A stretch of 64,000 nt of DNA, taken from assembly GCA_910576385.1 (NCBI GenBank), contig CAJTIR010000008.1:55796-119795 (forward strand), given 5' to 3'. The notes under the pieces were generated by a model that searched no databases, was not told where the DNA came from, and saw only the letters and a list, made by a program, of their open reading frames with translations. Below are positions 1-9,222 of the stretch, one piece after another. The translations under genes were made by a program, and so were the position numbers. Position 1 is the stretch's first letter; each line of letters starts with the position of its first letter. Source of the stretch: Lachnospiraceae bacterium. Lineage in GTDB: Bacteria; Bacillota; Clostridia; Lachnospirales; Lachnospiraceae.

Positions 1-348
1 AGTAACATCTTTGATGCTGGTTACTTCCAGTCCACATGCCTGAAGTGCACGGATTGCCGCTTCACGTCCCGAACCAGGTCCTTTCACCATAACGTCTACC
101 GTTTTCAGACCATGAATAAGAGCTGCCTTTGTAGCAGTTTCTGCTGCCATCTGTGCAGCATATGGAGTAGATTTCCTTGAACCTCTAAATCCCAGACCGC
201 CTGCACTTGCCCATGATAAAGCATTTCCTTCAGCATCTGTAATAGTTACGATTGTATTGTTAAAAGATGACTGAATGTGCGCCTGTCCGCGTTCAACGTT
301 TTTCTTTACGCGCTTTTTTGTCACTTTTTTCGCAGTGTTTTTCGCCAT
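1..348 (-). CDS. rpsK: 30S ribosomal protein S11 (partial)
   Basis: S11 forms part of the 30S platform near the mRNA exit and the Shine-Dalgarno helix. The reverse strand reads from an ATG at 346-348 through a Lys-rich N-terminus into [15 protein letters not shown] and the [10 protein letters not shown] segment typical of S11. About 116 codons are visible and the C-terminus lies beyond the window start, so this is an edge truncation. It follows rpsM in the alpha-operon order, but a gap of more than 300 bp filled with short repeats separates the two. Confidence 0.95.
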   Translation of the reverse strand, partial: MAKNTAKKVTKKRVKKNVERGQAHIQSSFNNTIVTITDAEGNALSWASAGGLGFRGSRKSTPYAAQMAAETATKAALIHGLKTVDVMVKGPGSGREAAIRALQACGLEVTSIKDVT

Positions 349-674
349 TTCTAAACTAACCTACTTTCTTCTTATTTATATTATCTTGTTACATTTCTTC
401 ATTAAGGAGTTCTGCTCGCTATCTCACAGAACGGCTTTCGCTTTACCTTTTTTATAAGGTAGTTACGCTCGACTATCTCGCTGTCTGCGCCCACCAAGTG
501 GGCTTGCCACCGCTAAGTCTCGGTAACAAAGTTCGCACTAACCTTTTTCATAAGGTAGTTCTGCTCGCTAACCTCAAGCTGCGCCATAGGCTTGCTTTCG
601 CTAATCTCACAGAACGGCTTTCGCACTAACCTCAGTCTTCGCCTAACGGCTCGCCTTCGCTAAGTGCTCAATGC
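349..674. repeat. modular short repeats between rpsM and rpsK
   Basis: This gap holds no convincing gene. It is built from shuffled short modules. A 21-bp stretch at 421-441 (atctcacagaacggctttcg plus c) recurs exactly at 604-624. A module with ataaggtagtt followed by gctcgct occurs around 451-490 and 551-570, with a related copy at 404-420. The block tcgcactaacctcagtct at 622-639 has a close relative at 8401-8418 between rpsH and rpsZ. The modules lie within a cotranscribed r-protein operon, so they would be transcribed as an internal spacer. Function is unknown. Confidence 0.75.
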
Positions 675-1043
675 CTACTTTTTCTTATTAGCGACAGTTC
701 TCTTCGGACCCTTCCTAGTTCTTGCATTCGTCTTGGTCTTCTGTCCGCGAACTGGCAGCCCTTTTCTATGACGGATTCCACGATAACATCCGATTTCTTG
801 TAATCTCTTAATATTTAAGGCGATCTCTCTTCTCAAATCACCTTCTACTGTCTGTGTCTGATCAATTACTTCACTGATTCTCTTTACTTCTTCGTCAGTC
901 AAATCTCTGACACGAGTATCGGGATTTACTTTTGCATCTTTTAAAATACGGTTAGAGCTTACTCTGCCGATCCCGTAAATATAGGTTAATCCTATCTCAA
1001 CACGTTTTTCTCTTGGTAAATCTACACCTGCAATACGAGCCAT
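675..1043 (-). CDS. rpsM: 30S ribosomal protein S13
   Basis: S13 sits in the head of the 30S subunit and contacts the P-site tRNA and the L5 bridge. The 122-residue product starts [14 protein letters not shown], contains the helix-two-turn-helix region around [14 protein letters not shown], and ends in the basic tail ([11 protein letters not shown]) that reaches the tRNA. Length is normal. A GGAGG lies about 12 bases before the ATG. It is separated from rpmJ upstream by an unusually long, hairpin-rich spacer. Confidence 0.98.
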   Translation of the reverse strand: MARIAGVDLPREKRVEIGLTYIYGIGRVSSNRILKDAKVNPDTRVRDLTDEEVKRISEVIDQTQTVEGDLRREIALNIKRLQEIGCYRGIRHRKGLPVRGQKTKTNARTRKGPKRTVANKKK

Positions 1044-1501
1044 GTGTGTCGTACACCTCCATAAAATTTTTATTGGACAAAGATATTATTGTCCGAATGA
1101 TAATATATAGTGAACGACAAAAATTTTTTCTTTTTGTCATTCACTGCGCCGATTTTTGCTGCGTGCAAACGCAGAATCTACCATACAAAAATCGTGCGCA
1201 TCCTCCTGGATGGTTATAGTAAACGGCAAATTTATTTATCGTTTACTATAGAACTCTTTTGGCAAAATCTGCAACTGAATCCGCCTGACATCAGTAGACC
1301 ATATACAGCTACGGTTGCTCGTCCTGAAATGTGTGTACACTGTCCCACTGGTCTTCTATGCACTGTCTCATCTCTGCTTCCTCGGTATCAAAAAACAGAG
1401 ATGCAGCCGTACACGCTGTTATTATGAATAGCAAGAACAACCCTGCCGAGTGTCTCACTACAGCCGCACATAAATAAAATTACAAACAGATAAAAATACG
1501 A
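1044..1501. other. long rpmJ-rpsM spacer with two related hairpins
   Basis: No credible coding sequence is seen. Two hairpins of similar sequence are present. One pairs 1109-1123 with 1131-1145 (agtgaacgacaaaaa, one mismatch). The other pairs 1215-1225 with 1240-1250 (tatagtaaacg, perfect). Both contain an agt(g/a)aacg core, which suggests duplication. They could act as processing or attenuation sites in the r-protein transcript. The rest of the spacer has no feature that I recognise. Confidence 0.6.
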
Positions 1502-1615
1502 TTAGCCCTGTCTCTGTTTGTGCTTTGGATTCTCACAGATAACTCTGATTCTTCCTTTTCTCTTAATAATCTTGCATTTTTCGCAAATAGGTTTTACGGA
1601 TGATCTTACCTTCAC
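1502..1615 (-). CDS. rpmJ: 50S ribosomal protein L36 (zinc type), GTG start
   Basis: L36 is the smallest large-subunit protein. The reverse strand encodes 37 residues beginning MKVRSSVKP, with C11, C14, C27 and H32 forming the zinc knuckle of the C+ type. The start is GTG at 1613-1615, preceded by AGGAGG at about 7 bases. A nearby ATG at 1618-1620 is out of frame and leads at once to a stop, so GTG is the only sensible start. An inserted sigma-factor gene separates it from infA, its usual neighbour. Confidence 0.93.
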   Translation of the reverse strand: MKVRSSVKPICEKCKIIKRKGRIRVICENPKHKQRQG

Positions 1616-1757
1616 AGCATTTCCTCCTTTCTATCTGCCCAAAGGCATTTCCTTAGCTTAAATTCGCGCAATTTTTCGCGCAAAAAGGCTATGCTCCAAA
1701 ACATTCAGCCCACATTGTAGCATACCTGATTACTAATTTCAAGTATTTTTACAGTTT

Positions 1758-2306
1758 TTATTCAAAAAAACCATACTCCTCCAACATACTTTGAAGCTTC
1801 TTTTTAGCTCTCATAGAAATATGCCTGACATTATCTGGGGTTTTGTCCAGGATTTCTGCAATTTCCATTACATCTAATTCATGATAGTACTGCAAAATCA
1901 ATACCTCCTGATAAGGCTTGCGCATTTTTTTTAATAATGTATGGAACAACTCCTTCTGCTCCATCTTAGCCATCCTTACATCCATCCCCTCGCTAAACAC
2001 ATCCCCTCGCTCTGAAACATCCCTCTCTGAACCGATTTCCCGTTTTCTTCTCTTATAAAGATTATAAGACTTGTTCTTTACAATTGTGAGGATATAATTC
2101 CAGTTTTTGTGCGGCGGATTATTCATCATCCTGCTCAAATGATTGGTCAGCGTTACAAATGTGTCATGCACAATATCTTCGGCGTCGGAACTATTCTGCA
2201 AAATTGCATAAGAGACATAATACATTTCATGACTATAGAGATCATACAATGTCTGAAAAAATTCTTTTTCTTTCTCTGTCTCCAACAGCATCAAATATTG
2301 ATACAA
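1758..2306 (-). CDS. ECF-like sigma-70 family factor inside the ribosomal operon
   Basis: The 182-residue product has the two-domain layout of an ECF sigma factor. Region 2 includes SSDAEDIVHDTFVTL and a WNYILTIVKNKSYNLYKR core-binding/-10 segment. Region 4 is a helix-turn-helix (YHELDVMEIAEILDKTPDNVRHIS). The start chosen is TTG at 2304-2306, because GGAGGTG lies 6-8 bases upstream. A longer frame from 2417 has no ribosome site and would run through a terminator-like hairpin. The gene lies between infA and rpmJ on the operon strand. No anti-sigma partner is adjacent. Which promoters it serves cannot be told from sequence. Confidence 0.85.
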   Translation of the reverse strand: MYQYLMLLETEKEKEFFQTLYDLYSHEMYYVSYAILQNSSDAEDIVHDTFVTLTNHLSRMMNNPPHKNWNYILTIVKNKSYNLYKRRKREIGSERDVSERGDVFSEGMDVRMAKMEQKELFHTLLKKMRKPYQEVLILQYYHELDVMEIAEILDKTPDNVRHISMRAKKKLQSMLEEYGFFE

Positions 2307-2317
2307 TTTTAACACCT

Positions 2318-2370
2318 CCAAAAAAAGCAGGGTATAAAAAATTCTAATCAACTCTGAATCTTCTATACCC
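2318..2370 (-). terminator. terminator-like hairpin and T run overlapping the sigma-factor ribosome site
   Basis: Bases 2356-2370 and 2330-2344 form a 15-bp stem in minus-strand RNA, perfect if two G-U pairs are counted, with an 11-nt loop. Minus-strand reading continues with TGC, seven Ts and then GGAGGTG, the ribosome site of the sigma factor. It therefore looks like an intrinsic terminator or attenuator between infA and the sigma gene, and would limit read-through or sigma translation. Confidence 0.6.
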
Positions 2371-2435
2371 TTTGGATCACTGTATGCAAAAATGCTTCCT
2401 GTATTTTTGCCATACACAATTACTAGATATTTATC

Positions 2436-2654
2436 TTATTTATCCCTCCAGATAATCCTTCCTTTTGTCAGGTCATAGGGGGACATTTCAATCGTCACTT
2501 TATCCCCTGGCAGAATACGGATAAAGTTCATTCTCAGCTTACCGCTGATATGTGCCAGAATCTGATGTCCATTTTCCAGTTCTACCTGAAACATGGCATT
2601 TGGCAGCTTTTCTACAACAGTTCCTTCTACTTCAATTACATCTGCTTTCGACAT
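2436..2654 (-). CDS. infA: translation initiation factor IF-1
   Basis: IF-1 binds the A site of the 30S subunit during initiation. The 72-residue product is a single S1-type OB fold: [20 protein letters not shown], then [19 protein letters not shown] and the ending [14 protein letters not shown] lies a suitable distance before the ATG. Size and sequence are canonical for Firmicutes. It follows the KOW gene closely in the same operon. Confidence 0.98.
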   Translation of the reverse strand: MSKADVIEVEGTVVEKLPNAMFQVELENGHQILAHISGKLRMNFIRILPGDKVTIEMSPYDLTKGRIIWRDK

Positions 2655-2671
2655 TTCGTTTCCTCCTGATA

Positions 2672-2926
2672 TTAGACGTCTCTCTGATAAAGCTTAATGG
2701 CTCTTTTTATTTCTTCATTCCGAAAATTTTCTTGTGTAAAGACTTCTGTAATCTCTTTCGGAAGCTTTTCTATTACTTGAATATGTTTTCTATTTTTTCT
2801 TTTTGGCTTTTCCAGGGGTTTCAACTTACCATCCGCCAGATACACCAGATCGGCTTCTTCTTTTACAATTACATAAATACTGTCTTTGTCATGACCTGCT
2901 CTGGAAATTGCTAACTTAATAACCAT
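2672..2926 (-). CDS. KOW-domain RNA-binding protein (L14e/L27e-like)
   Basis: This 84-residue protein begins [21 protein letters not shown], a KOW-type beta-barrel start resembling L14e/L27e-like small proteins encoded between map and infA in many Clostridia. The basic segment [11 protein letters not shown] in the middle fits RNA binding. The start at 2926 is preferred because GGAAGGGG lies 8 bases upstream. An upstream in-frame ATG overlaps the end of map and has no ribosome site. The role is probably ribosome-associated, but this is family inference. Confidence 0.85.
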   Translation of the reverse strand: MVIKLAISRAGHDKDSIYVIVKEEADLVYLADGKLKPLEKPKRKNRKHIQVIEKLPKEITEVFTQENFRNEEIKRAIKLYQRDV

Positions 2927-2946
2927 TTGTGATGCCCCTTCCTGCA

Positions 2947-3708
2947 TTATACTGCCGCTGAAAGGCTTAAAATTTCAGGTTCACCAGATGTCACTAAAAT
3001 TGTATTTTCGTAATGCGCAGATAAGGAATGATCCTGGGTCACTACTGTCCAGTCATCATCCTGCCATTCCACATCAAAACGCCCTGCATTAATCATGGGT
3101 TCAATTGCCAATGTCATGCCCGCTTTCAAGCGCACACCCCTGCTCTTCTGGGCAAAATTTGGGATTTGGGGATCTTCGTGAAGATTGGTTCCGATCCCAT
3201 GCCCCACCAGGTCACGCACAACACCATACCCAAAACTCTCCGCATATGCACTGATTGCATTGGAAATCTGATGCAGATGATTCCCCTCTTTGGCATATTT
3301 TATGCCTTCAAAGAAACTCTGCCGTGTCCTTTCCATTAACAATGCAGCCTCTTTGGAGACCTCACCAATCCCATGTGTCCTTGCAGCATCGGAATGATAT
3401 CCTTTATAAATCACCCCAATATCAAGGCTTACAATATCCCCTTCTTTAAGATGCCGCTTCTGAGTGGGAATGCCATGAACCACCTCATCATTAACGGATA
3501 CACAGACCGATGCTGGATAGCCATTATAATTTTTAAAAGAAGGAATACATCCATAACTTCGAATGATTTCTTCTCCGAGGCGATCGATATCCAGTGTAGA
3601 CATTCCCTCTTTCAGCTCTTTCTTAAGATTGTCATGAACCTTTGCCAGGATTTTTCCTGCTGCCCTCATTAACTCAATCTCTCTGGCAGATTTAATTGAT
3701 ACTGACAT
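2947..3708 (-). CDS. map: methionine aminopeptidase, type I
   Basis: The enzyme removes the initiator methionine from nascent proteins. The 253-residue product shows the pita-bread fold motifs: SLDIGVIYKGYHSDAART holding the first two metal-binding aspartates, GHGIGTNLHEDP with the metal His, and AIEPM and the later ENTIL Glu ligands. There is no N-terminal zinc-finger or SH3 extension, as expected for a bacterial type I enzyme. It lies just downstream of adk in the normal spc-operon order, with a 3-base gap. Confidence 0.97.
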   Translation of the reverse strand: MSVSIKSAREIELMRAAGKILAKVHDNLKKELKEGMSTLDIDRLGEEIIRSYGCIPSFKNYNGYPASVCVSVNDEVVHGIPTQKRHLKEGDIVSLDIGVIYKGYHSDAARTHGIGEVSKEAALLMERTRQSFFEGIKYAKEGNHLHQISNAISAYAESFGYGVVRDLVGHGIGTNLHEDPQIPNFAQKSRGVRLKAGMTLAIEPMINAGRFDVEWQDDDWTVVTQDHSLSAHYENTILVTSGEPEILSLSAAV

Positions 3709-3711
3709 ATA

Positions 3712-4356
3712 TTACGCTCCTAAAATTTCCACAATGGCATCAAATACCTGTTCCATTGGCTGTGTTCCGTCTACAGTCTTTAAGATATCCTGTTTCTTGT
3801 AATAATCAATTAACGGCTGCGTCTGAGCATGATATACCTCCAGACGCTTCTTTACTGTTTCTGGCTGGTCATCATCTCTAAGTACTACCTGATTGCCGCA
3901 GCGGTCGCAAACTCCCTCCACTTTTGTGGGAATGGAAACAATATGATAAGTTGCACCACAGTTTAAGCAGGCACGTCTGCCGGACATACGGTTGATAATA
4001 TTATCATCCGGCACATCCACATCGATGGCATAATCCATCTTCTGGCCAATTTTGCTAAGCGCTGCATCCAAGGCTTCTGCCTGAGGGATCGTTCTTGGGA
4101 ATCCGTCCAATACAAATCCATTCTTACAGTCTTCCTGGCTAATACGATCCATAACCAGATCACAAGTCAGCTCATCTGGAACCAAAAGGCCTTGATCCAT
4201 ATACTCTTTTGCTTTTTTGCCCAGTTCTGTTCCCTCTTTTAAATTCGCACGGAAAATATCACCAGTGGAAATATGGGGGATGGAATACTTATCTGCAATC
4301 TGTTTTGCCTGTGTTCCTTTTCCTGCTCCGGGTGCACCCAACATAATGATTTTCAT
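3712..4356 (-). CDS. adk: adenylate kinase (zinc-lid type)
   Basis: It interconverts ATP+AMP and 2 ADP. The 214-residue product starts [16 protein letters not shown] with the P-loop at its N-terminus. It has a DGFPRT AMP-binding motif and a LID domain with CLNCG and CDRCG, giving a four-cysteine zinc site typical of Gram-positive enzymes. The start at 4356 is chosen because GGAGG lies 8 bases upstream. An ATG five codons earlier has no such site. Confidence 0.97.
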   Translation of the reverse strand: MKIIMLGAPGAGKGTQAKQIADKYSIPHISTGDIFRANLKEGTELGKKAKEYMDQGLLVPDELTCDLVMDRISQEDCKNGFVLDGFPRTIPQAEALDAALSKIGQKMDYAIDVDVPDDNIINRMSGRRACLNCGATYHIVSIPTKVEGVCDRCGNQVVLRDDDQPETVKKRLEVYHAQTQPLIDYYKKQDILKTVDGTQPMEQVFDAIVEILGA

Positions 4357-4451
4357 AACTAATTCCTCCATTCTTATATGTTATTTTGCAGCAAATATTC
4401 ATAAGTATATTTGCATTAATACACTCCCATAAATGATTTTAGTGCGCCATA

Positions 4452-4518
4452 GGAGATGCCCTGTGGCACCTCCCAGGCACACATTGAATACTGCTATTTT
4501 CCGCATCAGGAAAAATAG
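4452..4518 (-). other. two hairpins in the secY-adk spacer
   Basis: In minus-strand RNA, bases 4494-4518 just after the secY stop fold as CTATTTT(T)CC/GGAAAATAG. Bases 4452-4473 fold as a 9-bp stem (ggaggugcc/ggcaucucc with one G-U and a 4-nt loop). Neither is followed by a T run, so they are more likely processing or stability elements than terminators. Confidence 0.45.
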
Positions 4519-4520
4519 AT

Positions 4521-5840
4521 TTAATCATTCAAAAATCCTTTATAATAACGTACCAGCATCTGAGATTCAATCTGCTTCAAGGTCTCAATGACAACACCTA
4601 CAATAATGATAATAGATGTTCCGCCAAAAGATACATTTGCCTTGAATATTCCATTAAAGAAAATCGGGATTACTGCAACAATTGTCAGACCTACAGCCCC
4701 GATAAATACAATATAATTTAAGATCTTTGTCAGATAATCGCTGGTGGGCTTTCCAGGTCTGATACCTGGGATAAATCCGCCCTGGCGTTTCATATTATTT
4801 GCAATTTCCAATGGATTGAAAGTAATAGATGTATAGAAATATGCAAACGCAATCACCAATACGATATATACCACCAAACCGATACTATAGATTGGCTGTT
4901 CAGGATTGCACCAGTATGACTGGGACAAACCATGAAGAATTTTGCTGCCAATTCCATTGCCGTTTCCTTTTCCCATTATAGCCGCAATCACGACTGGAAA
5001 CTGCATAATAGACTGTGCAAAAATAATCGGGATCACACCGGCCGTGTTTACTTTCAGAGGAATATGGGAAGACTGTCCGCCTACCTGTCTGCGCCCCTGA
5101 ATTTTCTTACTATACTGTACAGGGATTCTGCGCTCCCCATCTTGAAGAATAATAACAAAAACAACCGTAACCAGAATAACCGCAAGAATTACAAGAGCTG
5201 CAACAATTGCATTTCCCACATTAGATGCATTCTGGATAAACTGTGTATAAAGTGTCATCAAATCTTCAGGAATACGAGAAATAATATTGATTACCAATAC
5301 AATAGAAATACCATTTCCCACACCTTTTTCTGTGATGCGCTCACCAATCCACATCAAAACTGCAGAACCTGCTGTCAAGCTTGTCACCATCATAATGACA
5401 TGCAGGGCATCAAATTTATCTAGATAATTGCCGCGGCCAAATCCAATCGCCATTGCTGTGGACTGGATCAGGGCAAGAACAATCGTAACATAACGTGTAA
5501 TCTCTGCAATCTTCTTTCTTCCATCTTCTCCATCCTTCTGCATTTCCTCCAGTTTAGGAATTGCAATGGTCAGAAGCTGCATGATAATGGAAGATGTGAT
5601 ATATGGTGTAATATTCAGTGCAAACACTGACATCTCTTCAAAAGAACCACCTGTTATGGCATTGAAGAAATTCAAACCATCGGCTCCTTGATTAGCAAAC
5701 CAATCTGCGATTACATCACCCTTGACACCAGGAAGAGGCAATTGAGAGCCTATCCTGATGACAATCAACATTAAAAACGTATAGAAAATCCGATTTCTTA
5801 TATCTTTAATTTTAAATGCTTTTCGGAGCGTTTCCAGCAT
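4521..5840 (-). CDS. secY: protein translocase subunit SecY
   Basis: SecY is the channel of the general secretion pathway in the cytoplasmic membrane. The 439-residue product shows about ten hydrophobic segments. Recognisable stretches include RIGSQLPLPGV near the N-terminus, the plug/TM2 region NITPYITSSIIMQLL, and the cytoplasmic QDGERRIPVQYSKK. The C-terminus YYKGFLND is typical. The start codon overlaps the rplO stop by one base (TAATG), implying translational coupling. Confidence 0.98.
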   Translation of the reverse strand: MLETLRKAFKIKDIRNRIFYTFLMLIVIRIGSQLPLPGVKGDVIADWFANQGADGLNFFNAITGGSFEEMSVFALNITPYITSSIIMQLLTIAIPKLEEMQKDGEDGRKKIAEITRYVTIVLALIQSTAMAIGFGRGNYLDKFDALHVIMMVTSLTAGSAVLMWIGERITEKGVGNGISIVLVINIISRIPEDLMTLYTQFIQNASNVGNAIVAALVILAVILVTVVFVIILQDGERRIPVQYSKKIQGRRQVGGQSSHIPLKVNTAGVIPIIFAQSIMQFPVVIAAIMGKGNGNGIGSKILHGLSQSYWCNPEQPIYSIGLVVYIVLVIAFAYFYTSITFNPLEIANNMKRQGGFIPGIRPGKPTSDYLTKILNYIVFIGAVGLTIVAVIPIFFNGIFKANVSFGGTSIIIIVGVVIETLKQIESQMLVRYYKGFLND

Positions 5841-6277
5841 TAGATCACCTCTGCTTTTCCGCCAAGAGCCTCAATCTTTTCCTTTGCACCTGCACTAAAG
5901 GCATTTACCTGCACTGTAAGCTTCTTAGTCAGTTCACCATTTCCAAGGATCTTTACACCGTCTCTGGGATTTTTAACAATTCCCTTTTCCAATAAAGCTT
6001 CTACTGTGACAACTGCATCATTGTCGAATACTTCCAAAACATTTACATTAATTCCAACAATATCTTTGGAATTTCTGTTGGTAAATCCGCGCTTCGGAAT
6101 TCTTCTATATAATGGCATCTGACCGCCTTCAAAACCAGGTCTTGGAGCACCGGAACGAGCCTTTTGGCCTTTGTGACCTTTGCCTGCTGTCTTGCCATTT
6201 CCTGAACCGTGCCCGCGTCCTCTTCTGAAATTATTGTGTTTTGAACCTTCTGCCGGTCTTAAATTTGATAATTCCAT
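5840..6277 (-). CDS. rplO: 50S ribosomal protein L15
   Basis: L15 is a late-assembly large-subunit protein. The 145-residue product starts [14 protein letters not shown] and has the Gly/Arg-rich extended N-terminus ([20 protein letters not shown]) that threads into 23S rRNA, then the globular C-terminal domain. Length is normal. It lies between rpmD and secY in spc order. Confidence 0.98.
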   Translation of the reverse strand: MELSNLRPAEGSKHNNFRRGRGHGSGNGKTAGKGHKGQKARSGAPRPGFEGGQMPLYRRIPKRGFTNRNSKDIVGINVNVLEVFDNDAVVTVEALLEKGIVKNPRDGVKILGNGELTKKLTVQVNAFSAGAKEKIEALGGKAEVI

Positions 6278-6300
6278 TGTGGCACCTCCTTACTTTCTTC

Positions 6301-6483
6301 TTAGATTTCTTCTACTTTGACTAAGTGTCTTACCTGCCGCACCATACCTCTGACTGCTGGGTTATCTGGCATTTCTACAGAATGGTTTAATTTTCTCAAA
6401 CCTAATGCTTCTACTGTCTTACGGTTCTTGGGGACAGCGCCAATTGTAGACTTCACAAGTGTAATTTTTAATTTCTCTGCCAT
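6301..6483 (-). CDS. rpmD: 50S ribosomal protein L30
   Basis: The 60-residue bacterial-length L30 begins [15 protein letters not shown] and has the conserved [14 protein letters not shown] segment and [11 protein letters not shown]. It lies between rpsE and rplO with short spacing, as in other Firmicutes spc operons. Confidence 0.97.
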   Translation of the reverse strand: MAEKLKITLVKSTIGAVPKNRKTVEALGLRKLNHSVEMPDNPAVRGMVRQVRHLVKVEEI

Positions 6484-6497
6484 TTTCCATATCCTCC

Positions 6498-7007
6498 TTA
6501 ACCGAGTATCTCTTCAACAGATTTACCGCGGAGTTTTGCTACCTCTTCCGGAGATTTCAATTGACTCAAAGCATCAATGGTAGCGAGCACTACATTCTGC
6601 TTATTGTTGGAACCTAAGGATTTTGTACGGATGTTTTTAATTCCTGCAAGCTCGCACACATTACGTGCAGGACCGCCTGCAATTACACCAGTACCTTCAG
6701 GTGCTCTCTTCAGCAGCACAGACGCTCCGGTATGCTTGCCTGAAATATCGTGTGTAATACTGTTGTTATCATCTAATTTCACAGTAATCAGCTTCTTCAT
6801 AGCATCTTCTTTTCCTTTGCGGATTGCCTCAGGAATTTCTGTTGCCTTACCTAAACCTGCACCTACATGACCATTGCCATCACCGACAACAACCAAAGCT
6901 GTAAAACGCATGTTACGTCCGCCCTTAACAACTTTTGTTACACGTTTAATTGATACCACTTTTTCTGTTAATTCCAATTGACTAGCATCAATGATTGTAC
7001 GTTTCAT
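6498..7007 (-). CDS. rpsE: 30S ribosomal protein S5
   Basis: S5 contributes to decoding accuracy. The 169-residue product contains the N-terminal double-stranded RNA-binding domain ([20 protein letters not shown]) and the C-terminal domain with [17 protein letters not shown]. Length is typical. A good GGAGG precedes the ATG, and it belongs to the spc block. Confidence 0.98.
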   Translation of the reverse strand: MKRTIIDASQLELTEKVVSIKRVTKVVKGGRNMRFTALVVVGDGNGHVGAGLGKATEIPEAIRKGKEDAMKKLITVKLDDNNSITHDISGKHTGASVLLKRAPEGTGVIAGGPARNVCELAGIKNIRTKSLGSNNKQNVVLATIDALSQLKSPEEVAKLRGKSVEEILG

Positions 7008-7024
7008 GTATTTGTCTCCTCCTA

Positions 7025-7393
7025 TTAAAAGTCTAATCCAGCTTCTCTGGCTGCATCAGCTAAAGCTTTGATCTTTCCCTGATAAATAAAACCGCCTCGG
7101 TCGAAGACAACCGTGGTAATTCCTTTCTCTAACGCTTTTTTGGCAATCACGGTTCCCAGATGTGCCGCTGCTTCTACATTATTGGTTTTTTCCAGCTCAG
7201 CTTTGACATCCTTCTGAAGTGTAGACGCGGAAACAAGTGTATTTCCAACTGTATCATCAATAATCTGCACATACATGTGATTATTGCTTCTAAACACAGC
7301 CAAACGTGGTCTTTCTGCTGTACCGGAGAAACGATTACGCATTCTTCTGTGTTTTTTCATACGAACTTCTGATCTTGATTTTTTACTAACCAT
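7025..7393 (-). CDS. rplR: 50S ribosomal protein L18
   Basis: L18 binds 5S rRNA in the central protuberance. The 122-residue product starts with a basic tail ([20 protein letters not shown]), followed by [20 protein letters not shown] and the C-terminal [24 protein letters not shown]. Size and order are canonical. Confidence 0.98.
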   Translation of the reverse strand: MVSKKSRSEVRMKKHRRMRNRFSGTAERPRLAVFRSNNHMYVQIIDDTVGNTLVSASTLQKDVKAELEKTNNVEAAAHLGTVIAKKALEKGITTVVFDRGGFIYQGKIKALADAAREAGLDF

Positions 7394-7410
7394 TTTTTGT
7401 TCCTCCTATA

Positions 7411-7950
7411 TTATTTTTTACCAGTCTTACCAACTTTACGTCTGATAACCTCATCCGCATATTTGATACCTTTACCCTTATATGGCTCAGGTCTTCTCTT
7501 GTCTCTGATCTCTGCTGCGTACTGACCAACTTTTTCTTTGTCAATACCAGAAACAATAATCTTATTTCCATCCACTTTGGATTCCAAGCCTTCTGGGTCA
7601 GTCATTACAACTGGATGAGAATATCCCAGATTGAGAGTCAAATCTTTACCAGATTTTGACGCTCTGTAACCAACACCATTGACTTCCAATTCTTTGGTAT
7701 AACCATTCGTGACACCGACAACCATATTATTGATCAATGTCCTGGTCAGACCATGCAAGGATTTCATTCTCTTTAATTCATTTGGTCTTGTTACAATTAC
7801 CTCAGAACCTTCTAATTTAATTTCCATTTCTGCTGGAAGGGTTCTCTCCAGAGTTCCCTTCGGACCTTTTACAGTCACATGATTATTTTCTGCAATATCA
7901 ACAGTAACTTCTGCTGGTACCGCGATTGGCATTCTTCCGATTCGTGACAT
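7411..7950 (-). CDS. rplF: 50S ribosomal protein L6
   Basis: L6 lies at the base of the L7/L12 stalk near the sarcin-ricin loop. The 179-residue product starts [12 protein letters not shown] and has the two repeated alpha/beta domains. It ends with the signature [21 protein letters not shown]. The start at 7950 is preferred over one six codons upstream because GGAGGTACGGGC directly precedes it. Confidence 0.98.
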   Translation of the reverse strand: MSRIGRMPIAVPAEVTVDIAENNHVTVKGPKGTLERTLPAEMEIKLEGSEVIVTRPNELKRMKSLHGLTRTLINNMVVGVTNGYTKELEVNGVGYRASKSGKDLTLNLGYSHPVVMTDPEGLESKVDGNKIIVSGIDKEKVGQYAAEIRDKRRPEPYKGKGIKYADEVIRRKVGKTGKK

Positions 7951-7961
7951 GCCCGTACCTC

Positions 7962-8363
7962 CTACCATACATAGGCGAGAACTTCTCCGCCTACAGCTAA
8001 TTTTCTTGCTTCTTTATCAGTTATCACACCTTGGTTGGTGGAAAGAATTGCAATTCCCAGTCCGCCTAACACCTTTGGAATCTCACCCTTGCCAGCATAT
8101 ACGCGAAGACCCGGCTTTGAAATTCTCTTAAGACCTGTAATAATTTTTTCATTCTTATCTTTGCCATATTTCAAAGTAATGCGAATTGTGTTGAAGTTGC
8201 CATCCTCTACGATGTCATATTTTACAATGTATCCTTCATTTACAAGAATGTCGGCAATTGCAACTTTCATCTTGGAAGCTGGAACATCTACTGTATCATG
8301 TTTTGCAGTATTTGCATTACGAATTCTTGTAAGCATATCTGCGATTGGATCACTCATTGTCAT
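7962..8363 (-). CDS. rpsH: 30S ribosomal protein S8
   Basis: S8 is a primary 16S rRNA-binding protein and in many bacteria a translational regulator of the spc operon. The 133-residue product starts [17 protein letters not shown] and ends [35 protein letters not shown]. The first ATG has the better distance to GGAGG (10 bases). It is followed by a spacer with modular repeats before rpsZ on its upstream side. Confidence 0.98.
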   Translation of the reverse strand: MTMSDPIADMLTRIRNANTAKHDTVDVPASKMKVAIADILVNEGYIVKYDIVEDGNFNTIRITLKYGKDKNEKIITGLKRISKPGLRVYAGKGEIPKVLGGLGIAILSTNQGVITDKEARKLAVGGEVLAYVW

Positions 8364-8384
8364 GATATATTTTCCTCCTGTTTT

Positions 8385-8454
8385 TTTATAAGGAACGGCC
8401 TCGCACTAAGCTCAGTCTGCGCTAATCGCTTGACTTCACTAAGTTGCTTTCGGC
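8385..8454. repeat. modular repeat in the rpsZ-rpsH spacer
   Basis: This short spacer carries ttataagg followed by tcgcactaagctcagtct and a ttcactaag tail. The order and wording match the modules at 451-667 between rpsM and rpsK, so the same repeat family invaded or spread through two spacers of one operon. No gene is visible. Confidence 0.65.
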
Positions 8455-8640
8455 CTACCAACTTGCCTTCTTAACACCTGGAATCTGTCCTTTATATGCC
8501 AATTCACGGAAACAGATTCTGCAAATTCCATATTTCCTTAAATAAGCATGTGGACGCCCACAAATTCTGCAACGGCTGTATTCTCTGGTAGAGAATTTCT
8601 GCTTACGCTGCTGTTTTACCTTCATAGATGTTTTTGCCAT
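8455..8640 (-). CDS. rpsZ: 30S ribosomal protein S14, zinc (type Z) form
   Basis: The 61-residue short S14 binds 16S rRNA in the head. Cysteines 24, 27, 40 and 43 (CRIC and CRIC pairs) make the zinc ribbon that marks the C+ form. The start at 8640 ([13 protein letters not shown]) has AGGGAGG upstream. The longer frame extends into rplE and is not used. Confidence 0.97.
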   Translation of the reverse strand: MAKTSMKVKQQRKQKFSTREYSRCRICGRPHAYLRKYGICRICFRELAYKGQIPGVKKASW

Positions 8641-8653
8641 TGAAATTCCCTCC

Positions 8654-9199
8654 TTACTGTTTTGCAAATGGCATATTGAACTGTGCCAACAATTCGCGAG
8701 CCTCTTCATCCGTCTTTGCTGTTGTCACGAAAATGATATCCATACCACGAACTTTATCAATTTTATCATACTCAATTTCTGGGAAAATTAACTGCTCTTT
8801 AATACCAAGAGCATAATTTCCTCTGCCGTCAAATGCGTTAGGATTTACTCCTCTAAAGTCACGTACACGAGGCAGTGCAAGGTTAATCAGACGATCAACA
8901 AACTCATACATCTTATCGCCTCTCAATGTCACTTTACATCCAATCGGCATTCCTTCTCTGATCTTAAAGTTCGCTACAGAGTTCTTAGCCCTTGTAATTA
9001 CAGCTTTCTGTCCAGTAATTGTCTCTAAATCACTGACTGCTGCATCCAGGATCTTTGCATTTTCTTTGGCCTCACCGACACCCATGTTGATTACTACTTT
9101 GTCGATCTTCGGTACCTGCATCACATTTTTATATCCGAATTTTTTCATCAGAGCGTCAACAATTTCGTTCTGATAAGTTTCTTTCAATCTACTACTCAA
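8654..9199 (-). CDS. rplE: 50S ribosomal protein L5
   Basis: L5 binds 5S rRNA and forms the bridge to S13. The 181-residue product has [14 protein letters not shown], the [19 protein letters not shown] region and the C-terminal [21 protein letters not shown] signature. It lies between rplX and rpsZ in canonical order. Confidence 0.98.
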   Translation of the reverse strand: MSSRLKETYQNEIVDALMKKFGYKNVMQVPKIDKVVINMGVGEAKENAKILDAAVSDLETITGQKAVITRAKNSVANFKIREGMPIGCKVTLRGDKMYEFVDRLINLALPRVRDFRGVNPNAFDGRGNYALGIKEQLIFPEIEYDKIDKVRGMDIIFVTTAKTDEEARELLAQFNMPFAKQ

Positions 9200-9222
9200 C
9201 TGAATGGACCTCCTCTCTTGAA

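Noticed and set aside
2307..2417. N-terminal extension of the sigma factor from an ATG at 2417
   Set aside because: It lacks a ribosome site and crosses the hairpin with T run, while TTG at 2306 has an ideal GGAGG.
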